A stretch of DNA of 64,000 bases from Myxosarcina sp. GI1 (lineage in GTDB: Bacteria; Cyanobacteriota; Cyanobacteriia; Cyanobacteriales; Xenococcaceae), in assembly GCF_000756305.1 (NCBI RefSeq), contig NZ_JRFE01000010.1:100256-164255 (forward strand). The letters run 5' to 3'. Position 1 is the first letter of the stretch, and every line of letters begins with the position of its first letter. This document shows, in pieces, positions 20,292 to 31,169 of this stretch. Both the position numbers and the translations under genes were made by a program. The notes beneath the pieces were generated by a model. That model ran no database searches, was not told where the DNA came from, and was given only the letters and a program-made list of their open reading frames with translations.

Positions 20292-21230
20292 ATGACGCAC
20301 CATCACGGTCACAGCCATAATCATCACCATCACCATCATCAGCCCGATAATTACAATCGCGCTTTTATTATCGGCACTTTGCTCAATGTAGCATTCGTAA
20401 TAATTGAAGGCGGGTTTGGATTTTTAACTCAGTCTTTGGCACTACTTGCCGATGCGGGACACAATCTTAGCGATGTTTTAGGACTTTTAATTGCTTGGGG
20501 TGCTAGCTGGTTGGCGCAGCGTCCGCCATCAAAACGTTTTACCTATGGCTGGCGGCGTTCTTCTATTTTGGCGGCATTGTTAAATGCTTCTATTCTGCTG
20601 TTGGCGATGGGAGGTATTGCAACTGAGGCTATTCGACGTTTTGCCAATCCTAGTTCGGTTGCGGGTACGACAATTATCGTAGTAGCGGCAATAGGAGTGG
20701 TAATTAATACCGTAACTGCCCTATTGTTTATGTCTGGTCGTCGAGAAAATCTCAACATTCGTGGGGCGTTTCTGCACATGGCAGCAGACGCACTGGTGTC
20801 TTTGGGAGTGGTTTTGGCAGGTATTGCCATTCTGGTTACGGGTTGGACCTGGTTCGATCCCGTCATTAGTCTAATTATTGTCGTGGTAGTAATTGTTAGT
20901 ACCTGGCAACTATTTTTAGATTCGCTGAAACTATCACTTGATGCCGTACCTCAAGCAATCGAACCACGAGCGGTAGAAACATTTTTAACAGAACTACCTG
21001 GAGTCATTCGAGTCCACGATCTGCATATTTGGGCGATGAGTACTACTGAAATCGCGCTTACCGCACATTTAGTAATGCCCGATGGTTTTCCTGGCGATCG
21101 CTTCTTAAATGATATTCGCTACAGACTACACGAACATTTTGCGATCGAACACGCCACTATACAGATAGAAACTGAGGATTCTAATTGTGCCTGTGTTCTC
21201 AAACCGAGTTTCCACAAACATTCAGACTAG
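20292..21230 (+). CDS. Cation diffusion facilitator metal exporter (ZitB/CzcD type)
   Basis: This 312-residue proton-coupled exporter of Zn2+ or similar ions has a His-rich N-terminus (10 of the first 16 residues are His), a likely metal buffer. Six transmembrane segments follow, with the metal-site patterns LADAGHNLSDV in TM2 and HMAADALVSLGV in TM5. The C-terminal ferredoxin-like cytoplasmic domain includes VHDLHIWAMS. No metal-responsive repressor gene is adjacent. Confidence 0.93.
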   Translation: MTHHHGHSHNHHHHHHQPDNYNRAFIIGTLLNVAFVIIEGGFGFLTQSLALLADAGHNLSDVLGLLIAWGASWLAQRPPSKRFTYGWRRSSILAALLNASILLLAMGGIATEAIRRFANPSSVAGTTIIVVAAIGVVINTVTALLFMSGRRENLNIRGAFLHMAADALVSLGVVLAGIAILVTGWTWFDPVISLIIVVVVIVSTWQLFLDSLKLSLDAVPQAIEPRAVETFLTELPGVIRVHDLHIWAMSTTEIALTAHLVMPDGFPGDRFLNDIRYRLHEHFAIEHATIQIETEDSNCACVLKPSFHKHSD

Positions 21231-21296
21231 AACCTTCACAACAATGAACAGTGAACAATTTTTCATTTACTAATTTTTAAACTCAGCAGTCAAAAT

Positions 21297-21324
21297 TCAT
21301 TGCTCATTGCTCATTGCTCATTGC
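21297..21324. repeat. Heptanucleotide tandem repeat (4 x TCATTGC)
   Basis: Four perfect consecutive copies of TCATTGC lie between the CDF gene and the convergent hypothetical gene. Related but degenerate CATTGTTCATTG sequence occurs after glmM (about 38425-38460). Short tandem heptamers are a common spacer feature of cyanobacterial genomes. Confidence 0.85.
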
Positions 21325-21333
21325 AATTTGAAA

Positions 21334-21708
21334 CTACCTTTCCACCCCTGTCAAACGATTCCAAATTAAATAACCTACTTCGTCTTTAGGTACGAACAAG
21401 TTATTGTCGTCGGCTTCCATGTCTCCCATTGCCGTAAATTCTTGACGGGCAGGATCGTTAAGATTGATATAGGTAGCACCCTGTTTGAGGCGAGTCCCTG
21501 GTTTTAATATCGGAATTTGACTTAGCTCGTCATTACTAAAACCTTCCAACTTTTGCTGTAACCCATCAACATCCATAGCCGTTCTCTCAAATCTTCCTGG
21601 CTGGTTGGCTTCTGCACCGACGTTCTGACCAGCCATTGGCTGAGGATTGAGGTCTTTATCAAATTCGTCTTTTTCGCGATTTATGTAGTTGGGTTGTTTG
21701 TTAGCCAT
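21334..21708 (-). CDS. Conserved cyanobacterial hydrophilic protein of unknown function
   Basis: This 124-residue acidic, soluble protein has no membrane segment. The N-terminal half is low in structure-forming residues and the C-terminal half is more ordered (GTRLKQGATYINLNDPARQEF, VPKDEVGYLIWNRLTG). I recall similar short proteins in other cyanobacteria but know no function. Confidence 0.75.
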   Translation of the reverse strand: MANKQPNYINREKDEFDKDLNPQPMAGQNVGAEANQPGRFERTAMDVDGLQQKLEGFSNDELSQIPILKPGTRLKQGATYINLNDPARQEFTAMGDMEADDNNLFVPKDEVGYLIWNRLTGVER

Positions 21709-22309
21709 ATTATATTATCGAAAATTGTGTTTCATCTTATGTCGTAATTGCTAATAACAGAAAAATGTTTAAAAATTACCGCAATTATCAACTATGTAAA
21801 TAAATAGCAGAATTAAAACTTGTCGTACTCTATCTAACGAAACAAGATCGATACATTAAAGTTATTCTTGTTGCATTTTTATAGCATTACTTCAAATGCT
21901 CGTTAAAAACTCAAGATCTTTGTGGTTGCATTAACTACAATACGGCGACAATTTTCTGGTAATAAGCCTAGTCTTCATCAACCTAATTTTTTTAAAAAGT
22001 AAGTTGTTTTAAAGTTTTTTGTCAACGATAATTTTTAATTTTTACTTGCTAACACATTGCTGTTAAATTCAGTAAATATACTGAAGTAGTTAAAACGTTT
22101 TTTGTCATTTTTAATTGATTAAGTCATCAAATTTGAGCATTTAAAAAATTAATGTGTTTGAGGATGTATTCAAATTATTTGCCAATGCTAGAAAAATATT
22201 TCTCAACTATTAAGATATTGAGGTTGAATTTTTAGGCAATAAAAGGGAACAGTAAAATAGTGGCTCGATCTTAAAAGTTTTCTGCCAAAGCCTAAAAGTT
22301 AGATTCTTT
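21709..22309. other. Gene-free AT-rich spacer
   Basis: This is the longest empty stretch in the window (601 bp). It is very AT-rich with homopolymer T and A runs, and no ORF above 60 codons or stable hairpin was noticed. It presumably contains the promoter of the two-gene signalling operon that follows. Confidence 0.5.
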
Positions 22310-25123
22310 ATGAACTCAAATCGAGAAAAAAAAATATCTGTCACTGACAGCGGTTCTCTATCTAAAGCCATAAAAGGGATTTCTTTGCCTTTAGTTTTAG
22401 TAGTGCCGTTTGTATTGCAAATTGTGGCTGCCGTAAGTATTACTGGTTATCTATCGTTTCGTAACGGACAAAAAGCAGTCAACGATCTAGCTACAGACTT
22501 ACAGGAAGAAGTAAGCGATCGCGTATCTCTACATTTAGATAATTATTTGGCGACGGCAGAAAATATTGCTCGAATTAATGCTAGAGCGATCGAGCTAGGC
22601 ATAATCGACCTATACGATTACAAAACCTCTGGACGCTATTTTTGGAATCAATTACAGGTACACCAAAATGTAGGATATATCGATTATCTCATCGTATCTA
22701 CAGGAGAGTATGTTGGTGCGGGACGTTGGTTAGAAGGTGCTGGCGTAACTATCGACGAAATTTCACCAGAAACTAATTGGCAAGCCGACACTTTTTCTAC
22801 CGATGATAGAGGAAATCGCCTAGAAGTTGTGGATGAGGCTGAATACAATCCGTTTGAGGAATCTTGGTATGCAGAAGTAGTAAAAGCCAAAAAACCAATT
22901 TGGAATGAGATTTATGCCTGGGATGGCTTTCCCGATATTTTATCCGTTGCGATCACTTTTCCTATTTACAATCGAACCAATGAGTTAGTTGCTACCACGG
23001 GAGCCGATTTGCAGCTAAAAGGTATTAGCGAGTTTTTACGCGATATTGAAATTAGTCCTGCGGCTGAAGTAGTTATTTTCGAGCGGAATGGTGCGGTGGT
23101 TGCTAGCTCTATCGACGAACTACCATACAAAATGGTGGCAGAAGAAGCACAGCGACTTAATGTAGAAAACAGTAGCGATTCTATAGTTAAATCCACGGCT
23201 AAATTTTTAAAAACTAAATTTGGTAGTTTCCAAAACATCGATGCTTCACAACAGCTTGAGTTTGAGATTGAAGGCGAACGTCATTTTACCCAAGTAACCC
23301 CCTGGCGAGATGAACTGGGTTTAGATTGGCTAGTAGTAGTGACCGTGCCAGAATCTGACTTTATGGCAAAAATTCACGCCAACAACCGCACTACAGTTTT
23401 GCTTTGCATCGCCTCTTTGTTAGTAGCAATTTTAATAGGCAGTAGTACCTCTCGTTGGATAACCAAACCCATTCGTCGCTTGAGTGCTGCCAGTAGTGCG
23501 ATCGCCAACGGAGATTTCGAGCGAGCTGTAAAAGTCAGAGGAGTCAACGAACTCAACGTTCTAGCCCAATCTTTCAATAGTATGACAGAGCAATTACGAT
23601 ATTCCTTCGCTCAATTAGATACAGCCAATAAAGAGTTAGAAAAAAATAATCAACAATTAGAAAATCGTGTTGACGAACGTACTCACGAACTACAGGTAGC
23701 CAAAGAAAAAGCCGAAGTAGCCAATAAAGCTAAAAGCACTTTTCTGGCAAACATGAGTCACGAATTGCGGACTCCTCTCAACGCTATTCTCGGCTTTACT
23801 CAAATTATGCAGCGAGACAAAACCGCATCGCGATCGCAGTTAGAAAATTTAGCCATTGTCAATCGCAGTGGCGAACATTTGCTAGCTCTAATCAACGATG
23901 TTTTAGATATGTCAAAAATCGAAGCGGGACGTATTACTCTCAATCCCCACAGCTTCGACTTATATCGACTGCTCGACACTACTCAAGAAATGCTAGAGTT
24001 TAAAGCCGACGCTCAAAATTTACAGCTTTTATTCGATAAGCATCCCGATACACCACGATATATTCGTACCGACGAACGCAAACTACGTCAGGTATTAATT
24101 AATTTACTCAACAACGCTCTTAAATTCACCTCCGAAGGTGGCGTAACTCTGCGGGTCAAACCAGATCTAGTAGATACCTATACTTTATTGTTTGAAATTG
24201 AAGACACTGGCGCGGGTATTGCCCCTGAAGAATTAGATACTCTCTTTGAAACTTTTACCCAAACCGAAACGGGCAGACAATCAGAAGAAGGAACGGGTTT
24301 GGGTTTACCTATCAGTCGTAAATTCGTGCAGTTGATGGGGGGAGATATTGTCGTTAGCAGTCAATTGGGAATGGGAACGGTATTTAGATTCAATATCATC
24401 GCCAAACCCGCTCTTACAGAAGAACTTCAGCCGCAAAAACGCTACCAAAAAGTTATCGCTCTAGAACCCAACCAGCCCAATTATCGCATTTTAGTTGTAG
24501 ACGATCGCTGGGAAAATCGCCAAATAGTCTTAAAACTTCTCAAACCGATTGGCTTTGAAGTTAGAGAAGCCGTTAATGGTAAAGAAGCGATCGCTATATG
24601 GGAACAGTGGCAGCCCCATCTAATTTGGATGGATATGCGGATGCCCGTCATGAACGGTTATGAAACCACCGAATACATCAAATCACACCTCAAAGGTCAG
24701 GCTACCTATATTATCGCTCTAACCGCATCTACCTTTGAGGAAGAGCAAGCCATCGTGCTATCGGCAGGATGTGATGACTTTGTTCGCAAACCATTTCGAG
24801 AGGAAGTTTTATTCGACAAGATGGCGGAATATTTGGGGGTTCGCTATATCTACGCCGAAAATACCGAATCGGAAGACATTCTAACCAATCTCAACTCCAA
24901 TTTCGTTCTCGAACCTGCGGCGTTAACAATTATGCCTGGTGACTGGTTGGCTCGGCTAGAGCAAGCCGCTGCCGAACTGGACGAAGAGATCGTTGCAGAA
25001 TTACTTCAGCAAATACCAGACAAACACGCTTTACTAGCAAGGGCACTGCAAGACAAAGTTAATGATTTTGATTTTGATGACATTGTCAAACTCGTGGAGC
25101 AAACAGTCAAAATTAAGAATTAA
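22310..25123 (+). CDS. Hybrid sensor histidine kinase (Cache-HAMP-HisKA-HATPase-REC)
   Basis: This 937-residue protein has TM1 at about 26-48, an extracytoplasmic dCache-like sensor at about 50-355, TM2 at about 361-380 and HAMP at about 381-435. A coiled coil leads to HisKA (SHELRTPLN, phospho-acceptor His484) and then the HATPase with N box ([11 protein letters not shown]), G1 (DTGAGI) and G2 (GTGLGLPIS). The receiver (about 725-842) has the acidic pair at 731-732 and phospho-acceptor Asp775. A helical tail of about 80 residues (858-937) completes it. All catalytic motifs are intact. Its stop is 2 bp from the next start, so the pair should be co-expressed. The signal is unknown. Confidence 0.94.
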   Translation: MNSNREKKISVTDSGSLSKAIKGISLPLVLVVPFVLQIVAAVSITGYLSFRNGQKAVNDLATDLQEEVSDRVSLHLDNYLATAENIARINARAIELGIIDLYDYKTSGRYFWNQLQVHQNVGYIDYLIVSTGEYVGAGRWLEGAGVTIDEISPETNWQADTFSTDDRGNRLEVVDEAEYNPFEESWYAEVVKAKKPIWNEIYAWDGFPDILSVAITFPIYNRTNELVATTGADLQLKGISEFLRDIEISPAAEVVIFERNGAVVASSIDELPYKMVAEEAQRLNVENSSDSIVKSTAKFLKTKFGSFQNIDASQQLEFEIEGERHFTQVTPWRDELGLDWLVVVTVPESDFMAKIHANNRTTVLLCIASLLVAILIGSSTSRWITKPIRRLSAASSAIANGDFERAVKVRGVNELNVLAQSFNSMTEQLRYSFAQLDTANKELEKNNQQLENRVDERTHELQVAKEKAEVANKAKSTFLANMSHELRTPLNAILGFTQIMQRDKTASRSQLENLAIVNRSGEHLLALINDVLDMSKIEAGRITLNPHSFDLYRLLDTTQEMLEFKADAQNLQLLFDKHPDTPRYIRTDERKLRQVLINLLNNALKFTSEGGVTLRVKPDLVDTYTLLFEIEDTGAGIAPEELDTLFETFTQTETGRQSEEGTGLGLPISRKFVQLMGGDIVVSSQLGMGTVFRFNIIAKPALTEELQPQKRYQKVIALEPNQPNYRILVVDDRWENRQIVLKLLKPIGFEVREAVNGKEAIAIWEQWQPHLIWMDMRMPVMNGYETTEYIKSHLKGQATYIIALTASTFEEEQAIVLSAGCDDFVRKPFREEVLFDKMAEYLGVRYIYAENTESEDILTNLNSNFVLEPAALTIMPGDWLARLEQAAAELDEEIVAELLQQIPDKHALLARALQDKVNDFDFDDIVKLVEQTVKIKN

Positions 25124-25125
25124 TA

Positions 25126-26991
25126 ATGAACAATATTCTAGTTGTAGACGATATCGCGGATAATTTACGAGTTCTATCTGACACCCTCAACGAACGAGGT
25201 TATAAAGTTCGCTGTGCTAAAAACGGTGCTGTAGCTTTGAAAGTGGCACAGAAAATTACTCCCGATTTAATTTTGCTAGATATTAAAATGCCAGATATGG
25301 ATGGCTATACGGTATGTCAAAAACTCAAAGCCAATGCTGCCACCAAAGATATTCCCGTAATCTTTCTCAGTGCTTTAGATGATGTTTTGGATAAAGTTAG
25401 AGCTTTTGAAGTTGGAGGCGTAGACTATGTTACCAAACCTTTTCAAATCGAAGAAGTTTTGGCTAGAGTCAAAAATCAACTCGCTCTCCAGTCAGCCAAA
25501 GCAGAAATAACGCAGTTAAATCAGCAACTAGAACAAAAAATAAGCGATCGCACTGCTGAATTACGAGCGGCAAATCAAAAGTTAGAACTTATCAATCGCG
25601 AACTACAGCAAGAAATTAAAGAACGCCAAAAAGCCGAACAAAAGCTAATGCAAGATGCTCTGTATGATGGATTGACAGGACTACCCAATCGCAGCCTGTT
25701 AATGGATCGCATCGAGCGTTCTTTGCAAATTGCCAAACGCAATCCCGATTATCTTTTCGCCTTGCTGTTTATCGATCTCGATCGCTTTAAAATTATTAAC
25801 GACAGTCAGGGTCATCTAGTAGGAGATCGCTTGCTAGTTGCCATCTCTAAATTATTAACCAAAAATCTACGCGATACCGATACTTTAGCGCGTCTAGGCG
25901 GCGATGAGTTTGTCATTTTACTCGATAACATCACACACCTAAAAGATGCTACTATTGTTGGCGATCGCATCAATCAGCAACTGCAATCGACTTTTAACTT
26001 ACAGGGTCAAACGGTTTTTACCAGTGCCAGTATTGGCATTGCTCTTAGTTCTACGGGTTATGAGAATAGTTCCGATATTTTACGCGATGCCGATATTGCT
26101 ATGTATCGAGCCAAAGCTAAAGGAAAAGCCTGTTATGAAGTATTCGATCGAGTTATGTACCTGGAAACGCTTAAGGCGATCGATCTAGAGCGCGATCTCC
26201 ATCTAGCTTTGGAACGAAATGAATTTACCATGTTCTATCAACCAATCGTGTCTCTAACAGATGGAGCATTAGCGGGTTTTGAAGCTTTAATTCGTTGGCG
26301 ACATCCAGAAAAAGGTTTAATTCATCCTGTAGATTTTGTCTCCGTTGCCGAAGATACGGGTCTGATAGTAGCGATTGGCGATTGGGTCATGACAGAAGCC
26401 TGTCGGCAACTCCGTATTTGGCAGCAAAATTTTGCCCATCTTCCTCGAATCGATTCATTAAAAATAAACGTCAATGTAGCCAGTCAACAAATACAAGAAC
26501 CTAACTTCGTCAAAAAGTTAGAGCGAATTTTAGCCGAAACGGGTTTAGATGGTAGGTGTTTGAGATTGGAAATTATTGAAAGAGCATTAGTAGATTCGGG
26601 CAAAAAAACCTACAAGATTTTGACAGAAATTAAACGCCGTCAAGTTAAGCTTAGTATCGATGATTTTGGTACTGGTTATTCATCTCTAAGTTATTTACAG
26701 CGTTTGCCAATAGACAATCTAAAAATCGATCGCTCTTTTGTCAGCAAACTCAATAGCGATCGCGAAAGCTTCGAGATTATTAAAACTATTATCACCTTGG
26801 CGCATACTCTTGGTATGGATACGATCGCTGAAGGAGTAGAAACTATCCAACAATTCAACCGACTGAGAAATTTAGATTGTAAATACGCACAGGGATACTT
26901 ATTTGCCAAACCTACAAGTGCTAAAAAGCTCAAATCCATGTTTGAGCTAGAATCGTTCCCGCATTTTCTTCAACTGAAGCAGCTTAAATAA
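25126..26991 (+). CDS. Response regulator with GGDEF and EAL domains
   Basis: This 621-residue protein has a receiver at about 1-120 (Asp52, Lys104), a coiled coil at about 125-175, GGDEF at about 178-340 and EAL at about 355-610. The GGDEF motif is canonical (258-262) with an RxxD I-site (249-252). The EAL domain has EAL (386-388), NVNVASQQ, LEIIE, DDFGTGYSS, LKID and AEGVET, so both synthesis and hydrolysis of cyclic-di-GMP look possible. It is probably phosphorylated by the kinase encoded 2 bp upstream. Confidence 0.94.
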   Translation: MNNILVVDDIADNLRVLSDTLNERGYKVRCAKNGAVALKVAQKITPDLILLDIKMPDMDGYTVCQKLKANAATKDIPVIFLSALDDVLDKVRAFEVGGVDYVTKPFQIEEVLARVKNQLALQSAKAEITQLNQQLEQKISDRTAELRAANQKLELINRELQQEIKERQKAEQKLMQDALYDGLTGLPNRSLLMDRIERSLQIAKRNPDYLFALLFIDLDRFKIINDSQGHLVGDRLLVAISKLLTKNLRDTDTLARLGGDEFVILLDNITHLKDATIVGDRINQQLQSTFNLQGQTVFTSASIGIALSSTGYENSSDILRDADIAMYRAKAKGKACYEVFDRVMYLETLKAIDLERDLHLALERNEFTMFYQPIVSLTDGALAGFEALIRWRHPEKGLIHPVDFVSVAEDTGLIVAIGDWVMTEACRQLRIWQQNFAHLPRIDSLKINVNVASQQIQEPNFVKKLERILAETGLDGRCLRLEIIERALVDSGKKTYKILTEIKRRQVKLSIDDFGTGYSSLSYLQRLPIDNLKIDRSFVSKLNSDRESFEIIKTIITLAHTLGMDTIAEGVETIQQFNRLRNLDCKYAQGYLFAKPTSAKKLKSMFELESFPHFLQLKQLK

Positions 26992-27140
26992 TTGCTGCTG
27001 TTTTAGTTTCTGTTTTGCCCTACTTAATTTAGCGTATTAGTAACTTTTCGTAATAATTTTTGACCAAACAAACCAACTATTTTTTTACAAACGTATGTCA
27101 ATTCCGCTATTGTTTGTATATAAAATAACATTTTTTAGTC

Positions 27141-27317
27141 ATGAATTTTATTATCTCAATTTTAGTTCTACTAGTATCCACGAGCTTATTTTGCTGGCTG
27201 TTTACGCTGCATTTGGGTTTGGGACCAATTGCTCATTTGGTGTTTTTTTTCGGCGGTATCTCTTTGATTGGTTTATCGGGTATAGCTACTCTAAAGATGT
27301 TTAGCAGACTGAGATAA
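27141..27317 (+). CDS. Small two-span membrane protein (58 aa)
   Basis: This 58-residue protein runs from ATG 27141 to TAA 27317. It starts MNFIISILVLLVSTSLFCWL and has a second hydrophobic segment with FFGGISLIGLSGIATL, ending in a basic tail MFSRLR. Hydrophobicity and the positive-inside tail make it more protein-like than the longer overlapping frame at 27095-27304. I do not recognise the family. No strong ribosome-binding site is seen. Confidence 0.5.
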   Translation: MNFIISILVLLVSTSLFCWLFTLHLGLGPIAHLVFFFGGISLIGLSGIATLKMFSRLR

Positions 27318-27687
27318 GTAAATAGGAAAGATTTTACAGCCGTTTTTAGTTGTATGGACTACGTTTAAAATTAGCTTATTCGTAGCGCGCTTCCGCGAAG
27401 CGGTGTAGCCATAAGCTTTAAGCTCTTTTGAGTCAGATCTATATGGGGTTTACTTATGTGAAAACGCAGTAAGTTCGAGCTATAAACTAACAGACACACT
27501 TTTTCGATTGAGAGATTGGTATTGCTAAACGCCGTGCAAAATTGTAAATTAGCAAAATCACTATCTAAGAATGAAACCAAACGAACATTCAGCGATAAAA
27601 ATAAATAATAAACGATCGATAAGGTAAGTATAAGAGATTACGACCGATCGCCGAAGATTGAACAGTGAAAAGCTTGCTTCCAAACCA
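27318..27687. other. Spacer with GC-rich repeat fragment
   Basis: A 370-bp spacer. At about 27385-27410 it contains a GC-rich patch (GTAGCGCGCTTCCGCGAAGC and following) capable of a small stem (CTTCCGCGAAG), of the type dispersed through cyanobacterial genomes. The remainder is AT-rich without a gene. Confidence 0.45.
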
Positions 27688-28515
27688 ATGATAAATGAAA
27701 TGACAACTTCTGCTTCTGCATCTACTGTAATTCTGACCAAACTGAAGTCAGGAGATAGTTTAGTAGCAGCCGATTTCAGCCAACAAGATTTATATGCGAT
27801 CGCGTTAAAAGGAGCGAATTTGATCGAGGTTAATTTAGCTCGAACTATTTTAACTAATGCAGATCTAAGAGAGATCAATCTTAGTAAAGGAAATTTAGAA
27901 AAAGCCGATTTGCGTAATGCAGATTTGAAAGGGGCAAATCTGACAGAAGCTAATTTAAAAGAAGCTTATCTCTATCGTGCCGATCTTCGTAGAGCCAATT
28001 TAAGTCAAACCAATCTAGAAAATATAAATCTCAAACTCGCTTTATACGACAGAGAAACTGTTTTCCCTGAAGGATTTGACTACAAAAATTCGGGAGCTAT
28101 CGGACCTGGTGCAATGCTCAATGGAGCTTATCTCAACACTGCTAACCTGCGAGGTGTGGATCTGTCGGGAGCTAAAATGATTGCGGCATATCTCAGCGGT
28201 GCAGACTTGACCGAAGCAATTCTAGATGATGTTGCTTTGGGTAGTGCTAACTTACAAAAAGCTTTTTTGACTGGCGCGAGTCTGCGTAGTGCTTTCTTAG
28301 GTGGTGCAGAATTAAAAGGTGCAGATCTTCGCGCTGCCGATCTTACTAATGCCAATCTAGACAATTTGCAAAATATTGCTGGAGCCGATTTTGGCATGGT
28401 GCAGGGATTGAGCGAAGGCGATCGCGCCGCCTTATTAAACTATCCTGGTAATGAGTTGAACACTTGGAATCCTTTCACTCGCCGTAATACCAAAGAAAGT
28501 TTGTTAGATTCATAA
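27688..28515 (+). CDS. Pentapeptide-repeat protein
   Basis: About 275 residues from ATG 27688 (an in-frame TTG at 27658 and an ATG at 27700 are alternative starts; none has a clear ribosome-binding site). Two blocks of A(D/N)LxX repeats form right-handed quadrilateral beta-helices (about residues 38-110 and 145-225). They are separated by a non-repeat insert with FPEGFDYKNSGAIGPGAML. The C-terminus is non-repetitive. Such proteins are abundant in cyanobacteria and mostly of unknown role. Confidence 0.88.
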   Translation: MINEMTTSASASTVILTKLKSGDSLVAADFSQQDLYAIALKGANLIEVNLARTILTNADLREINLSKGNLEKADLRNADLKGANLTEANLKEAYLYRADLRRANLSQTNLENINLKLALYDRETVFPEGFDYKNSGAIGPGAMLNGAYLNTANLRGVDLSGAKMIAAYLSGADLTEAILDDVALGSANLQKAFLTGASLRSAFLGGAELKGADLRAADLTNANLDNLQNIAGADFGMVQGLSEGDRAALLNYPGNELNTWNPFTRRNTKESLLDS

Positions 28516-28657
28516 GACGGGTAAACAGCGAACAGTGGACAATAAGAATGTGTTCGTATAGAACCAGCACTTTTACTAGAAAAATAATAGAAAGCTCTCA
28601 TTCTCAGATGTCTAAAATTTTTGTTTGTAAATGCTAGTTTATACAGTAGTGCTAAAA

Positions 28658-28731
28658 CGGGACTGACGGGACTCGAACCCGCGACCTCCTGCGTGACAGG
28701 CAGGCATTCTAACCAGCTGAACTACAATCCC
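28658..28731 (-). tRNA. trnD: tRNA-Asp (GTC)
   Basis: A complete 74-nt cloverleaf lies on the minus strand. The acceptor stem GGGATTG pairs with CAGTCCC, the anticodon loop CTGTCAC sits on stem CCTGC/GCAGG, and the T-loop is TTCGAAC. The discriminator is G and CCA is not encoded. The ORF spanning it on the plus strand is a known type of artefact. Confidence 0.96.
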
Positions 28732-29001
28732 AATTTGTTCGTACTAAGTAAGAATAACACAAAACGTTGTTTTTCGGTAGAAAAAATAGCAAATAAAGTC
28801 TCAAATTGCTTGAGTGTTTTGCAATCTTTTTTGGCTGCAAACGGGTTTGTCTCTGTAAATTGGTGCGCTTTCTTCTTTTTTCAGCTACTCCTATGTAGAT
28901 AACAAATAATATCTATTTCTTATTTCAAATTTGGCGATCGCTACATACTAGCATCGCCAAATTTAGGCAAAAATTCTACTATAGTTACATAAAAATAATA
29001 T

Positions 29002-29235
29002 TCATTCTAATTCGTTTTCTTCGTGTTCCATACACTCTTCTATTTCTAGCTGAGATAAAAGATTTATACATTTAATACGACTGGCGATCGCCTCAAAGAA
29101 TAAATCGATTATTTCAATAATTTCCTCATCGCAATCTATATCACGTCTGGGGTTGAGATAATTGCAAAGTAGCTTGGTTGCCTGTTCTTTAGTACTTTCA
29201 TACCGCATAAATTCTTGTTGATATTCTTGGTTCAT
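29002..29235 (-). CDS. Small acidic protein of unknown function
   Basis: This 77-residue hydrophilic, mainly helical protein has a strongly acidic C-terminus (EECMEHEENELE) and several cysteines. No membrane segment or motif is recognised. Protein-like composition and lack of a competing frame support it, but it could be a chance ORF. Confidence 0.5.
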   Translation of the reverse strand: MNQEYQQEFMRYESTKEQATKLLCNYLNPRRDIDCDEEIIEIIDLFFEAIASRIKCINLLSQLEIEECMEHEENELE

Positions 29236-29690
29236 TTACCCCTGTTTGATATAAAACTAACTGTGTGTGTAGACTAGACAAGCAAACCATTGTTCCCTGG
29301 CAAAACTTAAAAATATTTGAATATTAGCAAATTTGGGCGTAATTTCGCTTTTATGGCGGTTTTGACTAATTAAGTCGAGCTTTAGTGAGGTTGATTTTTT
29401 TTACAATTGCTTTAGTTCGCGCTTTACTTTGGTCACGAGTTAATCGATTTTGAAGCACATTTAACCGAGGAACCACTATAAAATAATTTAAATACGGTAG
29501 TTTTCGATCGAACGAGAGCTGTGTAGTTCTTTATAGACACTAAGCACTATAAATATAGATCGATCGCTTGAGAACTTTTTCTATGTTTTAATTTGGTTCT
29601 CGCTCTCTTTGAAAACCCTTATAAACAAATATTTAGGTATCAGATCGGACTAACCTTCAATTTTAAATTGCTCTTAACTAACAGTAAGAT
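29236..29690. other. Gene-free spacer upstream of asnS
   Basis: 455 bp, AT-rich, with GATCGATCG-type motifs around 29560. It should contain the asnS promoter. No T-box or other riboswitch signature was seen, nor a small ORF of note. Confidence 0.45.
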
Positions 29691-31082
29691 ATGGCAACCA
29701 GACGCATTGCAGAAATACTCAAACACGGACAACCAGATGAAACCGCAACTATTAAAGGTTGGGTAAGAACCAAGCGAGAACTAAAAAACTTTGCCTTTAG
29801 CGAAATTAACGATGGTTCGTCTCTAGCAGGTTTGCAGGTAGTTCTCGATGCCGACTTGCCAAACTATGACACTATTCTCAAACAGTTAGCTACTGGTGCT
29901 GCGGTTGAAGTTACGGGAACGCTGGTAGAGTCGCCAGGAAAAGGACAAAAAATCGAGCTTAAAGCTAATTCCGTCACCGTCTATGGCGAAGCCGATCCTG
30001 AAACCTATCCTTTACAAAAAAAACGTCACTCGTTTGAGTTTTTACGTACTATTAGCCATTTGCGATCGCGTACCAATACTTTAGGTGCGGTGTTTCGTGT
30101 TAGAAATGCCTGTGCTAACGCCATCCATCAGTTTTTTCAAGAACGGCATTTTTTATGGATACATAGCCCAATTATTACCGCCAGTGACTGTGAGGGGGCG
30201 GGAGAACTATTTACCGTCACCAATTTAAATTTAAAAGACGTACCCAAGACCGAGTCGGGAGAAGTAGACTACACCCAGGACTTTTTTGGCAAGCCTGCCT
30301 ATCTTACTGTTAGCGGACAGTTACAGGCTGAAGTAATGGCGTTAGCGTTTCAAAATGTCTATACTTTTGGTCCTACGTTTCGCGCCGAAAATTCTAACAC
30401 CTCCAGACATTTAGCAGAGTTTTGGATGGTAGAACCAGAAATGGCTTTTTGTGACTTAGAAGGCGACCAAAACCTGGCAGAGGAGTTTCTCAAATATATT
30501 TTTAAATATGTCTTAGATAACTGTCCCGAAGATATGGAGTTTTTTAACAAGTGGGTCGATAAAACTCTACTGGCTAAAGCCGAAAATATTATTAACAGCG
30601 AGTTCGAGCGCGTTACCTACACCGAAGCTGTTGCTTTATTAGAAAAAGCTAAGAAAAAGTTTGAATTTCCCGTTTCCTGGGGTATCGATCTCCAGTCAGA
30701 ACACGAACGCTATTTAGCAGAAGAACTGTTTCACAAACCCGCAATTATTACCAACTATCCCAAAGAAATCAAAGCTTTTTATATGCGTTTGGACGATGAT
30801 GAGAAAACTGTTGCTGCAATGGACGTTATCGCCCCTGGTATTGGCGAAATCATCGGCGGTTCCCAACGGGAAGAAAGACTGGATATTTTAGAAAAACGCA
30901 TCGCGGAAGCTAATATTATTGCCGACGATCTCTGGTGGTATTTAGACTTGCGCCGCTACGGTAGCGTACCTCATGCTGGTTTTGGTTTGGGGTTTGAAAG
31001 ACTAGTTCAGTTTATGACGGGCATGACCAATATTCGCGATGTTATTCCTTTTCCTAGAACTCCTCTCAATGCTGATTTTTAA
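29691..31082 (+). CDS. asnS: Asparaginyl-tRNA synthetase
   Basis: This 463-residue class IIb synthetase charges tRNA-Asn. An N-terminal OB-fold anticodon-binding domain (about 15-100) is followed by the catalytic core with motif 2 ([20 protein letters not shown]) and motif 3 ([12 protein letters not shown] near the C-terminus). Motif 2 with TSRHLAEFW and the short insert separate it from AspRS. Confidence 0.97.
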   Translation: MATRRIAEILKHGQPDETATIKGWVRTKRELKNFAFSEINDGSSLAGLQVVLDADLPNYDTILKQLATGAAVEVTGTLVESPGKGQKIELKANSVTVYGEADPETYPLQKKRHSFEFLRTISHLRSRTNTLGAVFRVRNACANAIHQFFQERHFLWIHSPIITASDCEGAGELFTVTNLNLKDVPKTESGEVDYTQDFFGKPAYLTVSGQLQAEVMALAFQNVYTFGPTFRAENSNTSRHLAEFWMVEPEMAFCDLEGDQNLAEEFLKYIFKYVLDNCPEDMEFFNKWVDKTLLAKAENIINSEFERVTYTEAVALLEKAKKKFEFPVSWGIDLQSEHERYLAEELFHKPAIITNYPKEIKAFYMRLDDDEKTVAAMDVIAPGIGEIIGGSQREERLDILEKRIAEANIIADDLWWYLDLRRYGSVPHAGFGLGFERLVQFMTGMTNIRDVIPFPRTPLNADF

Positions 31083-31169
31083 CAAAGAGGCACTAAGCAC
31101 TAGTCACTAGGATTTAGACAAACTAGCTGCAAATCGCTATTCCCTGTTCCCCGTTCCCCAACTTTAACC

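Noticed and set aside
27095..27304. 69-residue ORF
   Set aside because: It overlaps in another frame the more protein-like 58-residue frame at 27141-27317 and has an irregular composition.
28621..28902. 93-residue plus-strand ORF
   Set aside because: It runs through the tRNA-Asp gene; its TGLEPATSCVTGRHSNQ-type sequence is the well-known artefact of translating that tRNA.
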